Position numbers and translations under genes: made by a program
The notes under the pieces: generated by a model
Database searches by the model: none
Told to the model about the DNA's origin: nothing
What the model saw: the letters and a program-made list of their open reading frames with translations, nothing else
Assembly (NCBI GenBank): GCA_040779335.1
Contig: JBFONV010000001.1
Span: forward strand, 124,001 to 188,000
Source: JBFONV01 sp040779335
Lineage (GTDB): Bacteria; Pseudomonadota; Gammaproteobacteria; Enterobacterales; Alteromonadaceae
Reading direction: 5' to 3'
Length of the DNA: 64,000 nt
Shown: piece after piece, positions 1 to 8,222 of the stretch
How the letters are laid out: every line of letters begins with the position of its first letter
Position numbering within the stretch: position 1 is the stretch's first letter

Positions 1-2
1 CG

Positions 3-1196
3 TTATTAGAAGAACGGGATATTTTCAATGCTGAACAAGCCAAATATAACGGCGATATTCGTCAGAGAGTGAGGAAGTTAGCGGTAAAAGGTGGCGCTCA
101 TCAAGGCATTGCTTCGCGTATTTTCCAGCAAACTCAAAGGCTTTTGCAACAAGTATCGTTTGATAAAAAAGTTAATATTACGGCTAATTTTATTAATCAA
201 TTACCGCTTGAACATTGTGGCATATTGCTGGCGTTGGCCTATCCTGAACGTATTGCAAAGTCTCGCGCACGCACGGGTGAATATCTTGCGCAAAATGGTA
301 AAGGTATTTCTCTGCACATAGAAGATGCCATGGTTAATGAAACCTACCTAGTGGCGGCGCAACTCTCTTCTTATAATCATCAATTGTTTATTCGCCTAGC
401 GGCGCCGCTCAACATAGATCAGCTTATTGAATATCGGTTGGTTAAGCTTGAACAGCATACTAATGTTGGCTATGACAATCAGGGCGATCGCATCACAGCA
501 TCGCAGCAAAAGCGATTAGGCAGTATTGTTATCGAAGAGCAAGTCCTCGCGAAATCGCTTAGCTCAGATAATATTGCTGCACTGTGGGTTGAACAAGTAC
601 AAAAAAGAGGCTTGGCTTGGTTGGCGTGGCGCCAGGCCGATATTGAGTTATTACTGCGTTTACGTTGGCTAAATAGTTACCAAACACAACTAGAACTGCC
701 AAATATGTCGGAGTCAAACTTAATGGCGACTTTAGACGTTTGGTTTGAAGCGTTTGTCGGCCAAGTAAAAACCAAAGCTCAGTTAGATAAAGCAGACTTA
801 TCAGCAATGTTAATGTCAATGTTGGACTATTCACAACAACAGCGGTTATCACAGGTTGCGCCGACTCATTTTGTTGGTCCAACAGGGCGCCGTTGCCCTA
901 TTCGATATACATGCGAAAAGGCGCCGATTGTCTCTGTGCCCATGCAAGAGTTATATGGCGCGCAAGCAACGCCTTGTGTTGGTGATAAAGGGCACAGTAT
1001 CCCACTGGTGTTGGAAATTGTTTCGCCTGCTCAACGGCCAATACAAGTGACCCAAGATCTCGTCGCATTTTGGCAGGGCAGCTATAAAGCGGTGCAAAAA
1101 GAGATGAAAAGTCGGTATCCAAAGCACTACTGGCCTGATGATCCTGCTAATGCGCAAGCGACCAATAAAACGAAAAAGCATATCAATGGCAATTAA
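3..1196 (+). CDS. hrpB: ATP-dependent helicase HrpB, C-terminal part (cut by window edge)
   Basis: This frame is already open at the first bases (it reads LLEERDIF from position 3), so the gene begins upstream and only about its last 400 residues are seen. The helicase motor motifs are missing because they lie outside the window. What remains is the accessory region and the HrpB-specific C-terminal domain, with the family signature FWQGSYKAVQKEMKSRYPKH followed by WPDDP near the end. HrpB is a DEAH/DExH-box helicase-like protein whose physiological substrate is not settled. A GTG at 69 could pass for a start but is internal to the gene. In E. coli hrpB lies directly before mrcB. Here one membrane-protein gene is placed between them, all on the plus strand, which suggests read-through. 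The family call is confident. Confidence 0.93.
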   Translation, partial: LLEERDIFNAEQAKYNGDIRQRVRKLAVKGGAHQGIASRIFQQTQRLLQQVSFDKKVNITANFINQLPLEHCGILLALAYPERIAKSRARTGEYLAQNGKGISLHIEDAMVNETYLVAAQLSSYNHQLFIRLAAPLNIDQLIEYRLVKLEQHTNVGYDNQGDRITASQQKRLGSIVIEEQVLAKSLSSDNIAALWVEQVQKRGLAWLAWRQADIELLLRLRWLNSYQTQLELPNMSESNLMATLDVWFEAFVGQVKTKAQLDKADLSAMLMSMLDYSQQQRLSQVAPTHFVGPTGRRCPIRYTCEKAPIVSVPMQELYGAQATPCVGDKGHSIPLVLEIVSPAQRPIQVTQDLVAFWQGSYKAVQKEMKSRYPKHYWPDDPANAQATNKTKKHINGN

Positions 1197-1242
1197 GCTG
1201 GTTTACAATATTTTTTTATTTATTGATGATTAAATTATTTGA

Positions 1243-2316
1243 ATGACTTTACTTATTATTTATTTGGCAATTGCGATTGGCGTGTCATTTCTCTGTTCTA
1301 TTCTTGAAGCGGTACTATTATCGGTAACGCCAAGCTACGTTGCTAAAATTCAAAAAAGCAAACCTGTTGGTGGTAAAGTTTTAAGCAAAGTAAAAAAAAA
1401 TATTGATAAATCAATTTCCAGCATTTTAATTTTGAATACATTTGCCCATACCATGGGGGCTGCTGGTGTTGGTGCTCAAGCCATTCGAGTCTTTGGCGAA
1501 GAAAAAGAAACGCTGATCGCATTTTTATTAACATTAGCGATTTTGTATTTTTCTGAAATTATTCCTAAAACTATCGGTGCTAAATTTTGGCGCTCTTTGG
1601 CTATTCCATCGGCTTACGTGATCAGCTTTTTGGTGAAGCTTGTTTACCCGATGGTTTGGCTTTCATCACTATTAACTCGCTTATTTAATAAAAATAAAAC
1701 CGATGTTATTAGCTTGGAGGAAGTTAAAGCTTTTGCTGCATTAGGGTATAAAGAAGGCTCTATTTTTCACCAAGAAAATCAACTCCTTGAAAATATCTTC
1801 ACCTTGAGAGAATTAAAAGTAGCAGATATTCTGACACCACGGAGTGTGGTTCACGCGCTCCATGAAAACACAACGATACTTAATGCATTAGCCGCTGAGC
1901 AAACATCGAGCTTTACACGTATTCCAATATTTAAACAATCGGTAGACGATATTAGTGGCGTGATCATAAAGGGGCACCTCTATGAACAGGAGCGCCAAGG
2001 CCATGGCGATAATCCTATCAATACCATACTTTTACCTTTGCATCGGGTGTCTGAAAGTTTGCCTGTATTAGCTTTGCTCGATATGTTTATTAAACGCCAT
2101 GAGCACATATTTCTAGTGGAAGACCATTTTGGACAAACCGCAGGTATCGTCACTTTAGAAGATGCGATTGAAACCCTTTTGGGACGAGAGATTATGGATG
2201 AAAGCGATCAGGTAGAAGACATGCAAATGTTAGCAAAGGCTAAATTTAGGCAACGACTTAAATCCTCCAATATAAAGTTATTAAACGACAACGATGGTGA
2301 TAAGTCAGGGAAGTAG
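1243..2316 (+). CDS. CNNM/DUF21-CBS membrane protein (CorB-like)
   Basis: A 357-residue protein with an N-terminal CNNM (DUF21) membrane domain of about four hydrophobic segments (residues ~1-150), including SILEAVLLSVTPSYV and ALLYFSEIIPKTIGAKF-type sequence (here ILYFSEIIPKTIGAKFW), typical of the family. A CBS-pair region follows (residues ~190-330, with DILTPRSVVHAL and GIVTLEDAIETLLG). CNNM/CorB proteins are linked to Mg2+ (and Co2+) export or homeostasis. The usual C-terminal CorC_HlyC domain is absent, since the protein ends soon after the second CBS motif. Its stop is 2 bases before the mrcB start, so the two are probably cotranscribed and perhaps translationally coupled. The actual ion moved is unknown. 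Confidence 0.85.
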   Translation: MTLLIIYLAIAIGVSFLCSILEAVLLSVTPSYVAKIQKSKPVGGKVLSKVKKNIDKSISSILILNTFAHTMGAAGVGAQAIRVFGEEKETLIAFLLTLAILYFSEIIPKTIGAKFWRSLAIPSAYVISFLVKLVYPMVWLSSLLTRLFNKNKTDVISLEEVKAFAALGYKEGSIFHQENQLLENIFTLRELKVADILTPRSVVHALHENTTILNALAAEQTSSFTRIPIFKQSVDDISGVIIKGHLYEQERQGHGDNPINTILLPLHRVSESLPVLALLDMFIKRHEHIFLVEDHFGQTAGIVTLEDAIETLLGREIMDESDQVEDMQMLAKAKFRQRLKSSNIKLLNDNDGDKSGK

Positions 2317-2318
2317 TA

Positions 2319-4631
2319 GTGCCAAAAACTAAGATAGAGCAGTCTGTGGTAAGTGATAAGGCCAAGCAAAGCCCAAAATTGAAAAGGTTACTGTGGTTTT
2401 TTTGTAAATTAGCCTTGGTTGTGCTTGTTATCCTAGCATTTTATACCTTGTATTTAGACAGTAAAGTGAGGCACACCTTTGAAGGGCAACGTTGGCAAGT
2501 GCCTGTACAAGTCTTTAGCCAAATAGAACAATTTGATATCGGCAGCCCCATTCATTTAGCCAACACAAAGAAATCTCTGCTGTTAGCAGGCTATAAAAAG
2601 GTTGCTCGTGTAAATCAACCTGGTGAATTCGCCATGTCGGCTAATCGACTGATCCTTTTTCGACGTGCTTTTGACTTTGGCTCGGGTCTAGAGCCTGAGC
2701 AACAAATCACCATCAATGCACACAACGGTTATGTGCAATCGATACAACAGGATAATGCCGAAGTTAATTCGACTAAGTTAGAGCCACTGTTGTTGGATCG
2801 CATCTTACCGCAAAGCAAAGAAGACAGGGTGATAGTGCCCTTGCAAAATGTGCCTGAAAAATTACTCGATACTTTGTTGTTGGTGGAGGACCGCAACTTT
2901 TACTTTCATCATGGCATTTCTCCGCTTGGCATTATGCGCGCTTTATACAACAACTTGCGGGCAGGTCGAACAGTGCAAGGAGGCAGTACCCTAACGCAGC
3001 AACTGGTTAAAAATATGTTTTTAACCCGTGATAAAACACTGTGGCGCAAAGTAAATGAAGCCATAATGTCTCTTATTTTAGAGCAGAGGTACAGCAAAGA
3101 TCAGCTATTAGAAGCGTATATTAATGAAGTCTACTTAGGTCAGCATTACGCAAACGGTATTTATGGATTTGGCTTAGCATCACAGTTTTATTTTGGTAAG
3201 CCACTTGCTCATTTAACCGATGAGCAAATGGCGTTATTAATTGGCCAAGTTAAGGGGCCTAGTTATTACGATCCGTGGCGTTATCCTGAGCACGCTCTGG
3301 AACGACGAGATCTAATATTACGGCTGATGTTTGAGCAAAATATATTGTCACGCGTTGCGTTTGAGCGAGCCGTTGAATCGCCACTATCGATTAGGAAAAA
3401 CCGACGTTTTGTTAAGCAAAAATATCCGGCGTATCTACAAATAGTTAAACGAGAACTCACTGAGATACTGTCCGAAGAAGAGCAACAATCTGGCATTCGA
3501 GTATTTACCGGATTTTCACCGCTAAGCCAAAAAATAGCAGAGCATACTGTTGATAAGAAGCTTCCTGAGTTAGAAGCTAAATATCAACAAGCTGATCTGC
3601 AAGCGGCAATGGTGGTTGCTGATATTGCATCGGGAGAAATTCGTGCAGTGGTTGGCGGTCGAGAAAGTGGTTATGCCGGTTTTAATCGCGCGCTACAAGC
3701 AAAAAGGCCGATAGGCTCACTAGTAAAACCGGCAGTATATCTAGCGGCAATGGAGCGATATGCGCGTTTCAATTTCGCGACCTTATTAGACGATAAAGCG
3801 ATTACTCTGACTAGTGATTCAGGGGATGAATGGCGTCCGAAAAACTACGACGGAAAATATCGCGGCCAAGTTAATTTAATTGATGCCTTAGTGCATTCGT
3901 TAAATATTCCCACGGTAAATTTAGGGATGCAACTGGGGTTAGATAATGTCGCTAGTGCGATTCATTTGTTGGGATATCCGCAAGATATAGTTATGCGTCC
4001 ATCGATGTTATTAGGGGCATTGAATATGTCACCGTTTGAGGTTAATCAATTGTATTTACCAATTGCGGCAGGCGGAATATATGAACAAGAGCATGCCATC
4101 ACGCATATCAGTTCGGCAAAAGGAGAAACCATTTGGCGCTTTGTGTCTGCGCACGAACAACGTGTTTCAAGCCAAGCCGCGTATTTATTGGATTATGCAT
4201 TAACGCAAGTGACGACAGATGGCACGGCTAAATCATTGACTTGGCGTCTGAAAGACAAATCGTTAGCAGGGAAAACCGGTACCAGTAATGAGCAACGAGA
4301 CAGTTGGTTTATTGGTTATGATAACAAGCATTTGGTCACCACTTGGGTTGGGCGTGATGATAACAAACCAACCCAACTCACTGGAAGTAGCGGTGCACTG
4401 ATCTTATTTGCTGACTATATGAAGCAGCAAGGAGTGATCAATAAAAATGTCGAAGTTCCAGATGGCATTGTCATGACCTCGTTTGAATTAAAAACCGGTA
4501 ATGCAGTGGCACAAAATTGTGCAAATACTATTGAGTATCCCACAATAGCCCAAAGTATTGTTATCACTCCTGATTGTTTACAGCCGGTTAAAGATAATCG
4601 CTCTTGGTTTGAAAAAATATTTGGTGATTAG
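2319..4631 (+). CDS. mrcB: Penicillin-binding protein 1B (bifunctional)
   Basis: A 770-residue class A PBP that polymerises and cross-links peptidoglycan at the inner membrane. Order seen: short basic cytoplasmic tail; one membrane anchor (residues ~24-46); UB2H-like segment (~60-150), the docking site for LpoB in E. coli; glycosyltransferase family 51 domain with catalytic Glu190 in VEDRNFYFHHG and GGSTLTQQLVKN; transpeptidase domain with S467-L-V-K470, S527-L-N529 and K652-T-G654. All catalytic motifs are intact and the UB2H domain marks PBP1B rather than PBP1A. The start is GTG, 2 bases after the CNNM stop, with a purine-rich CAGGGAAG stretch upstream. Length is close to that of gammaproteobacterial PBP1B. 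Confidence 0.96.
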   Translation: MPKTKIEQSVVSDKAKQSPKLKRLLWFFCKLALVVLVILAFYTLYLDSKVRHTFEGQRWQVPVQVFSQIEQFDIGSPIHLANTKKSLLLAGYKKVARVNQPGEFAMSANRLILFRRAFDFGSGLEPEQQITINAHNGYVQSIQQDNAEVNSTKLEPLLLDRILPQSKEDRVIVPLQNVPEKLLDTLLLVEDRNFYFHHGISPLGIMRALYNNLRAGRTVQGGSTLTQQLVKNMFLTRDKTLWRKVNEAIMSLILEQRYSKDQLLEAYINEVYLGQHYANGIYGFGLASQFYFGKPLAHLTDEQMALLIGQVKGPSYYDPWRYPEHALERRDLILRLMFEQNILSRVAFERAVESPLSIRKNRRFVKQKYPAYLQIVKRELTEILSEEEQQSGIRVFTGFSPLSQKIAEHTVDKKLPELEAKYQQADLQAAMVVADIASGEIRAVVGGRESGYAGFNRALQAKRPIGSLVKPAVYLAAMERYARFNFATLLDDKAITLTSDSGDEWRPKNYDGKYRGQVNLIDALVHSLNIPTVNLGMQLGLDNVASAIHLLGYPQDIVMRPSMLLGALNMSPFEVNQLYLPIAAGGIYEQEHAITHISSAKGETIWRFVSAHEQRVSSQAAYLLDYALTQVTTDGTAKSLTWRLKDKSLAGKTGTSNEQRDSWFIGYDNKHLVTTWVGRDDNKPTQLTGSSGALILFADYMKQQGVINKNVEVPDGIVMTSFELKTGNAVAQNCANTIEYPTIAQSIVITPDCLQPVKDNRSWFEKIFGD

Positions 4632-4678
4632 TACAATTTTTTTTGATTTCTTCTATTACTCAACTATATTTATTTTCC

Positions 4679-4710
4679 AAGGTAGATAGCGCTTGCGCGT
4701 CGTTTACCTT
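4679..4710. other. Imperfect hairpin downstream of mrcB
   Basis: AAGGTA at 4679-4684 can pair with TACCTT at 4705-4710 around an inner GCGC/GCGC helix (4689-4698, two-base loop). There is no T tract after it, so it is not a classical terminator. It could be a weak terminator or a leader structure of the next gene. Confidence 0.3.
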
Positions 4711-4800
4711 ACATGTTGTGGTATTACATATCTGAGTATTATTGCTAATTTTACTGACGTTAAAGTTGATGAAAGTAGCAAATAGATAATGGAGAGCTGA

Positions 4801-5196
4801 ATGAAACATCGATTAAGTTTTGGATATTTCAAAGTGCTTTCAGAGAATATTTTGGAAGTTACTGCCGATCAAGGTGTAGAAATTACCTTGGAAATGCTCG
4901 ACGAGTGCAATGATTTTATCTCGGCTCATTTTAAGGGAGATTTTGGTATGCTGATTAACCGTGTTAATCAATATACATACTCGTTTGAAGCTCAATTGAG
5001 TGTAGCGTCATATGGCGGTTTAAAAGCATTAGCATTTGTTTATTATTCTCCAGAAAGTGAAAAATCTACTAAACAATTACAAAAAGTAAGAGCGGTAGAT
5101 AAATGGAATGCGCGTTTATTTTCGGGGTTAGAATTAGGTTGGCAAAATGCATATGAGTGGTTGCAACAAGAGTTGGCCTTAGTTAAAACAACTTGA
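4801..5196 (+). CDS. Small STAS/SpoIIAA-like hypothetical protein
   Basis: A 131-residue soluble protein without signal peptide or membrane segment. The start is well supported by GGAGAG a few bases upstream of the ATG. The layout (beta strands around residues 3-25, a helix near LEMLDECNDFISAHF, then a strand with FGMLINRVN, and a late helix with WLQQEL) resembles the small STAS/SpoIIAA-like proteins common in marine Alteromonadales and Bacteroidetes. That is inferred from the pattern only; I see no catalytic motif. It is a single-gene unit, separated from mrcB by 169 bases and closed by a strong terminator at 5223-5252. Confidence 0.6.
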   Translation: MKHRLSFGYFKVLSENILEVTADQGVEITLEMLDECNDFISAHFKGDFGMLINRVNQYTYSFEAQLSVASYGGLKALAFVYYSPESEKSTKQLQKVRAVDKWNARLFSGLELGWQNAYEWLQQELALVKTT

Positions 5197-5222
5197 TAAA
5201 AACTAATAGCAAGGACATAACT

Positions 5223-5252
5223 AAAAAGGGTAAGCCAGTGCTTACCCTTTTT
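5223..5252. terminator. Bidirectional rho-independent terminator
   Basis: A perfect 12-bp stem (5223-5234 with 5241-5252) with a 6-base loop, CCAGTG. The stem starts with five A and ends with five T, so it can stop transcripts from both sides: the small plus-strand gene ending at 5196 and hemL (minus strand) ending at 5316. Confidence 0.9.
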
Positions 5253-5315
5253 CATATCAGGATCGGTTATCAGCTCAGATAACGTTTTGTCTATTTGGTA
5301 ATATGTTCAAAGATG

Positions 5316-6599
5316 TTAAAGTTTTGCAAAACAACGATCGGCTGCCAGCAATGTTTTCTCAATGATGTCATCATCATGTGCGGTAGATAAAAAGCTGGCT
5401 TCAAATGCTGATGGTGCCAAGTATATTCCCTCGTCTAACATCAGATGAAAAAAATGTTTAAACCTCTCTGTATCACAAGCTGTTGCTTGTTCGTAGCTAG
5501 TCACTTTATCTTCATCAGTGAAAAAGAAACCAAACATTGCACCAACATAATTAATACTCAATGAAATACCGTTACGCTCAGCTGCGGCTTTAAAGCCCAT
5601 AGCCAGTTTTTCGGTGGCCGCGCTGAGTTGTTGATGCTTATCACCTTTAGATAACTCGTTGAGTGAAGCTAAACCTGCCGCCATCGCAATGGGGTTACCT
5701 GATAACGTTCCTGCTTGGTAAACGGGTCCTACGGGGGCGATATAATCCATAATTTCTTTTTTACCACCAAAAGCACCTACTGGCATGCCGCCGCCAATGA
5801 CTTTACCTAAAGTCGTTAGATCTGGCTCAATATTGTAATATGCTTGGGCGCCACCTAAGGCAACGCGGAAACCAGTCATTACTTCGTCTAATATCAGTAC
5901 GCTTTTATATTGATCGCAAATCGCACGTAAGCCTTCTAAAAAACCTTCTACAGGCGGAATACAATTCATATTGCCAGCAACGGGCTCAACGATGATACAG
6001 GCAATTTGATCGCCAAATTCAGTAAATATCTGTTTTACTTCGTCAATATTGTTATAACTAACCGTTAATGTATGTTTAGCGAAATCGGCTGGAATACCGG
6101 GAGAGTTAGGTACACCTAATGTTAATGCGCCAGAGCCAGCTTTAACGAGTAGCGAGTCGGCGTGACCATGATAGCATCCCTCAAACTTTAATATTTTATC
6201 TCGACCAGTGTAACCTCGTGCTAGACGAATAGCGCTCATGGTTGCTTCTGTGCCTGAGCTTACCATGCGAAGTTTTTCCATGGATGGTACAAGCTCACGC
6301 ACTTTTTCGGCCATGGTGATTTCTAATTCAGTCGGTGCACCAAAGCTTAAACCATTTTGGGCAGTTTCGATCACGGCAGCTTTTATTGCCGGGTGATTAT
6401 GCCCTAAGATCATTGGTCCCCAAGAACCGACGTAATCAATGTAGGCATTATCGTCAGCGTCATATATATACGCGCCATCGGCGCGTTTGATGAAACATGG
6501 TGTTCCACCTACGCCATTAAAGGCGCGTACTGGTGAATTGACCCCACCAGGAATGATATCTTTAGCATGTTCAAATAATTGCTCAGATTTATGTGTCAT
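5316..6599 (-). CDS. hemL: Glutamate-1-semialdehyde 2,1-aminomutase
   Basis: A 427-residue PLP enzyme of the C5 haem pathway that turns glutamate-1-semialdehyde into 5-aminolevulinate. The family start MTHKSEQLFEHAKDIIPGGV is at 6599; a longer open frame to 6647 exists but would overlap pyrB and is not needed. Signature parts are IPGGVNSPVRAF, SSGTEATMSAIRLARG, ILDEVMTGFR and the PLP-lysine region TLGKVIGGGMPVGAFGG. Length matches E. coli HemL (426). The gene follows pyrB by 10 bases on the same strand, with an AGG before the start, so the two are probably cotranscribed. hemJ, another haem gene, lies just upstream of pyrB. In E. coli hemL is also close to mrcB, clcA and erpA. Confidence 0.96.
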   Translation of the reverse strand: MTHKSEQLFEHAKDIIPGGVNSPVRAFNGVGGTPCFIKRADGAYIYDADDNAYIDYVGSWGPMILGHNHPAIKAAVIETAQNGLSFGAPTELEITMAEKVRELVPSMEKLRMVSSGTEATMSAIRLARGYTGRDKILKFEGCYHGHADSLLVKAGSGALTLGVPNSPGIPADFAKHTLTVSYNNIDEVKQIFTEFGDQIACIIVEPVAGNMNCIPPVEGFLEGLRAICDQYKSVLILDEVMTGFRVALGGAQAYYNIEPDLTTLGKVIGGGMPVGAFGGKKEIMDYIAPVGPVYQAGTLSGNPIAMAAGLASLNELSKGDKHQQLSAATEKLAMGFKAAAERNGISLSINYVGAMFGFFFTDEDKVTSYEQATACDTERFKHFFHLMLDEGIYLAPSAFEASFLSTAHDDDIIEKTLLAADRCFAKL

Positions 6600-6609
6600 A
6601 GTAATAAGC

Positions 6610-7620
6610 CTAATTTTTGTTGCGGTACCAAGTGACTGGTTTTTCATATTGGGTTAAAAGATTGTCAACACCTAAGGTTAATGCAAACAGTGCCATGCGA
6701 ACTAAGACACCATTTTGTGCTTGCCTAAAAATAGCCAAATTGTCTAAATCGTTAAGATCGGTATCTAATTCATTGGCTTCAGGGCGAGAATCTCTGGGCA
6801 ATGGATGCATGATCACTGTGTGTTCTTTGCAATATTGCTGATAAATACGTTTATTTAAACTAAAGTGTCCACGGTAAAGTTCAGCTTCATCTTTGCTGGC
6901 AAAACGCTCTTGTTGAATTCTGGTTTGATAAATAACATCACAGGCGAGGTTATCTTCAATTTTATCTGTGATGATCACTTCATGACCGGCATTTGTTAAA
7001 GTGTCAATAACACTATTTGGCATCTGTAACGCTTGTGGCGAGATCATGGTGATTTTTATATTTTTATACAGACTAAGTAGCTTAGATAAGGAATGTACGG
7101 TACGACCGTGTTTTAAATCGCCCATCAGGGTGATGTTTAAGTTGTCTAACCCCTTATCATAACGGCTCATTTCTGATTGAATGGTAAATAAATCTAATAG
7201 TGCTTGGGTCGGATGTTCGTTTGCACCATCGCCACCGTTAATAACTGGCACACTACTACCGCGCGCAAACTCATCAACCGAATGCATTTTAGGGTGACGC
7301 ATTGCAATAACATCGGAATAGCCACTGATCACTTGCGCGGTATCAAACAAGGATTCGCCTTTGCTTAATGAAGAGTTTTCTTCACCCACGGTTTCGCGAA
7401 CAAAACCACCTAATAAATTAAAAGCAGCGCCAAAACTGACTCGGGTTCGCGTACTTGGCTCAAAAAATAAGTTGTTTAATATCGCCCCGTCTAAAACATG
7501 GCAACGTTTTTGACGCATTGCATAGGGAGCCATCTGCGATGAAACCTGCAGAATACGAGAAATGGATTCTCGGTCAAATTGCGAAACAGAAAGGATATGA
7601 CTGCCCTGAAATTTCATCAT
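6610..7620 (-). CDS. pyrB: Aspartate carbamoyltransferase catalytic chain
   Basis: A 336-residue cytosolic enzyme that joins carbamoyl phosphate and aspartate in the first committed step of pyrimidine synthesis. The carbamoyl-phosphate site is P55-S-T-R-T-R60; other family motifs are NGGDGANEHPTQALLD and MHPLPR near residue 273. It is about 25 residues longer than the E. coli PyrB of the pyrBI pair, and no pyrI follows; hemL comes next. This matches the longer stand-alone form known from Shewanella-like bacteria, which probably works without the regulatory chain. The start has GAGGT about 8 bases upstream. A GCGGC/GCCGC repeat at 7650-7672 lies in the leader, but no run of T follows it, so a classical pyrBI-type attenuator is not evident. 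Confidence 0.95.
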   Translation of the reverse strand: MMKFQGSHILSVSQFDRESISRILQVSSQMAPYAMRQKRCHVLDGAILNNLFFEPSTRTRVSFGAAFNLLGGFVRETVGEENSSLSKGESLFDTAQVISGYSDVIAMRHPKMHSVDEFARGSSVPVINGGDGANEHPTQALLDLFTIQSEMSRYDKGLDNLNITLMGDLKHGRTVHSLSKLLSLYKNIKITMISPQALQMPNSVIDTLTNAGHEVIITDKIEDNLACDVIYQTRIQQERFASKDEAELYRGHFSLNKRIYQQYCKEHTVIMHPLPRDSRPEANELDTDLNDLDNLAIFRQAQNGVLVRMALFALTLGVDNLLTQYEKPVTWYRNKN

Positions 7621-7739
7621 ACTTTTACCTCGGCTAAATACAATTTTTAGCGGCTATAATTAAATTTGCCGCAGGAATATAGCACAAAAATGGTATATTT
7701 ATAATGATTATAAATAGTGATTACTTGCCTTAACGTATG

Positions 7740-7766
7740 CATTGCTACAATAGATTCGTAGCAATG
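7740..7766. repeat. 9-bp inverted repeat between hemJ and pyrB
   Basis: CATTGCTAC (7740-7748) and GTAGCAATG (7758-7766) form a perfect stem with a 9-base loop, placed between the hemJ stop and the pyrB start. No T tract follows on either strand. It may end or slow hemJ transcription, or act as a protein site for pyrB; the sequence does not decide. Confidence 0.5.
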
Positions 7767-7789
7767 TTATGATGATTTGCTCGTTGAAC

Positions 7790-8221
7790 CTATAGTGGTT
7801 TTACATAGGCTAAGATAATAACCACAAATAGAATGATTACAGGTAACTCATTAAATAAACGATAAAACTTACCTGAACGAGTATTTTTGTCTTCGGCAAA
7901 AGTTTTCAGTAATTTAAAGCAATAAGCATGATAAATGAGTAATAAAACCACTAAGGCTAGCTTAATGTGCAGCCATTTAGCCCCAGCAAACCATTGGTAT
8001 CCATATTGATAGATAAGTGCGATACCAAATAAGACCGTCAGTACGGCAAATGGGGTAACAAAATACAGTAATCTTCGCTCCATGCCTTTTAAGTGTTCTG
8101 TTACTTTTATTTCATTGCTTTCGGCGTGATTGACAAATAAACGAGGTAGATAAAAAATACCAGCAAACCATGCCACCATAAAAATCACATGGAACGCTTT
8201 TAGCCACAAAATTGTTGTCAT
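7790..8221 (-). CDS. hemJ: Protoporphyrinogen IX oxidase HemJ
   Basis: A 143-residue membrane protein with four hydrophobic segments. The N-terminal sequence LWLKAFHVIFMVAWFAGIFYLPRLFV is the hallmark of HemJ (old name UPF0093), with the conserved histidine of KAFH that the family uses for haem binding, and a conserved lysine region at KWLHIKL. HemJ oxidises protoporphyrinogen IX to protoporphyrin IX in bacteria that lack HemG or HemY. The start codon is one base after the ClC gene stop, so the two are read together. Nearness to hemL supports a role in haem synthesis. Confidence 0.9.
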   Translation of the reverse strand: MTTILWLKAFHVIFMVAWFAGIFYLPRLFVNHAESNEIKVTEHLKGMERRLLYFVTPFAVLTVLFGIALIYQYGYQWFAGAKWLHIKLALVVLLLIYHAYCFKLLKTFAEDKNTRSGKFYRLFNELPVIILFVVIILAYVKPL

Positions 8222-8222
8222 G

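Noticed and set aside
69..71. GTG as start of the first gene
   Set aside because: The frame is open upstream to the window edge and the residues there match HrpB, so this is an internal codon of a cut gene.
7650..7672. pyrBI-type UTP-sensitive attenuator before pyrB
   Set aside because: A GCGGC/GCCGC repeat is present, but no T run follows it on the minus strand and no leader peptide with a uridine-rich tract is evident.
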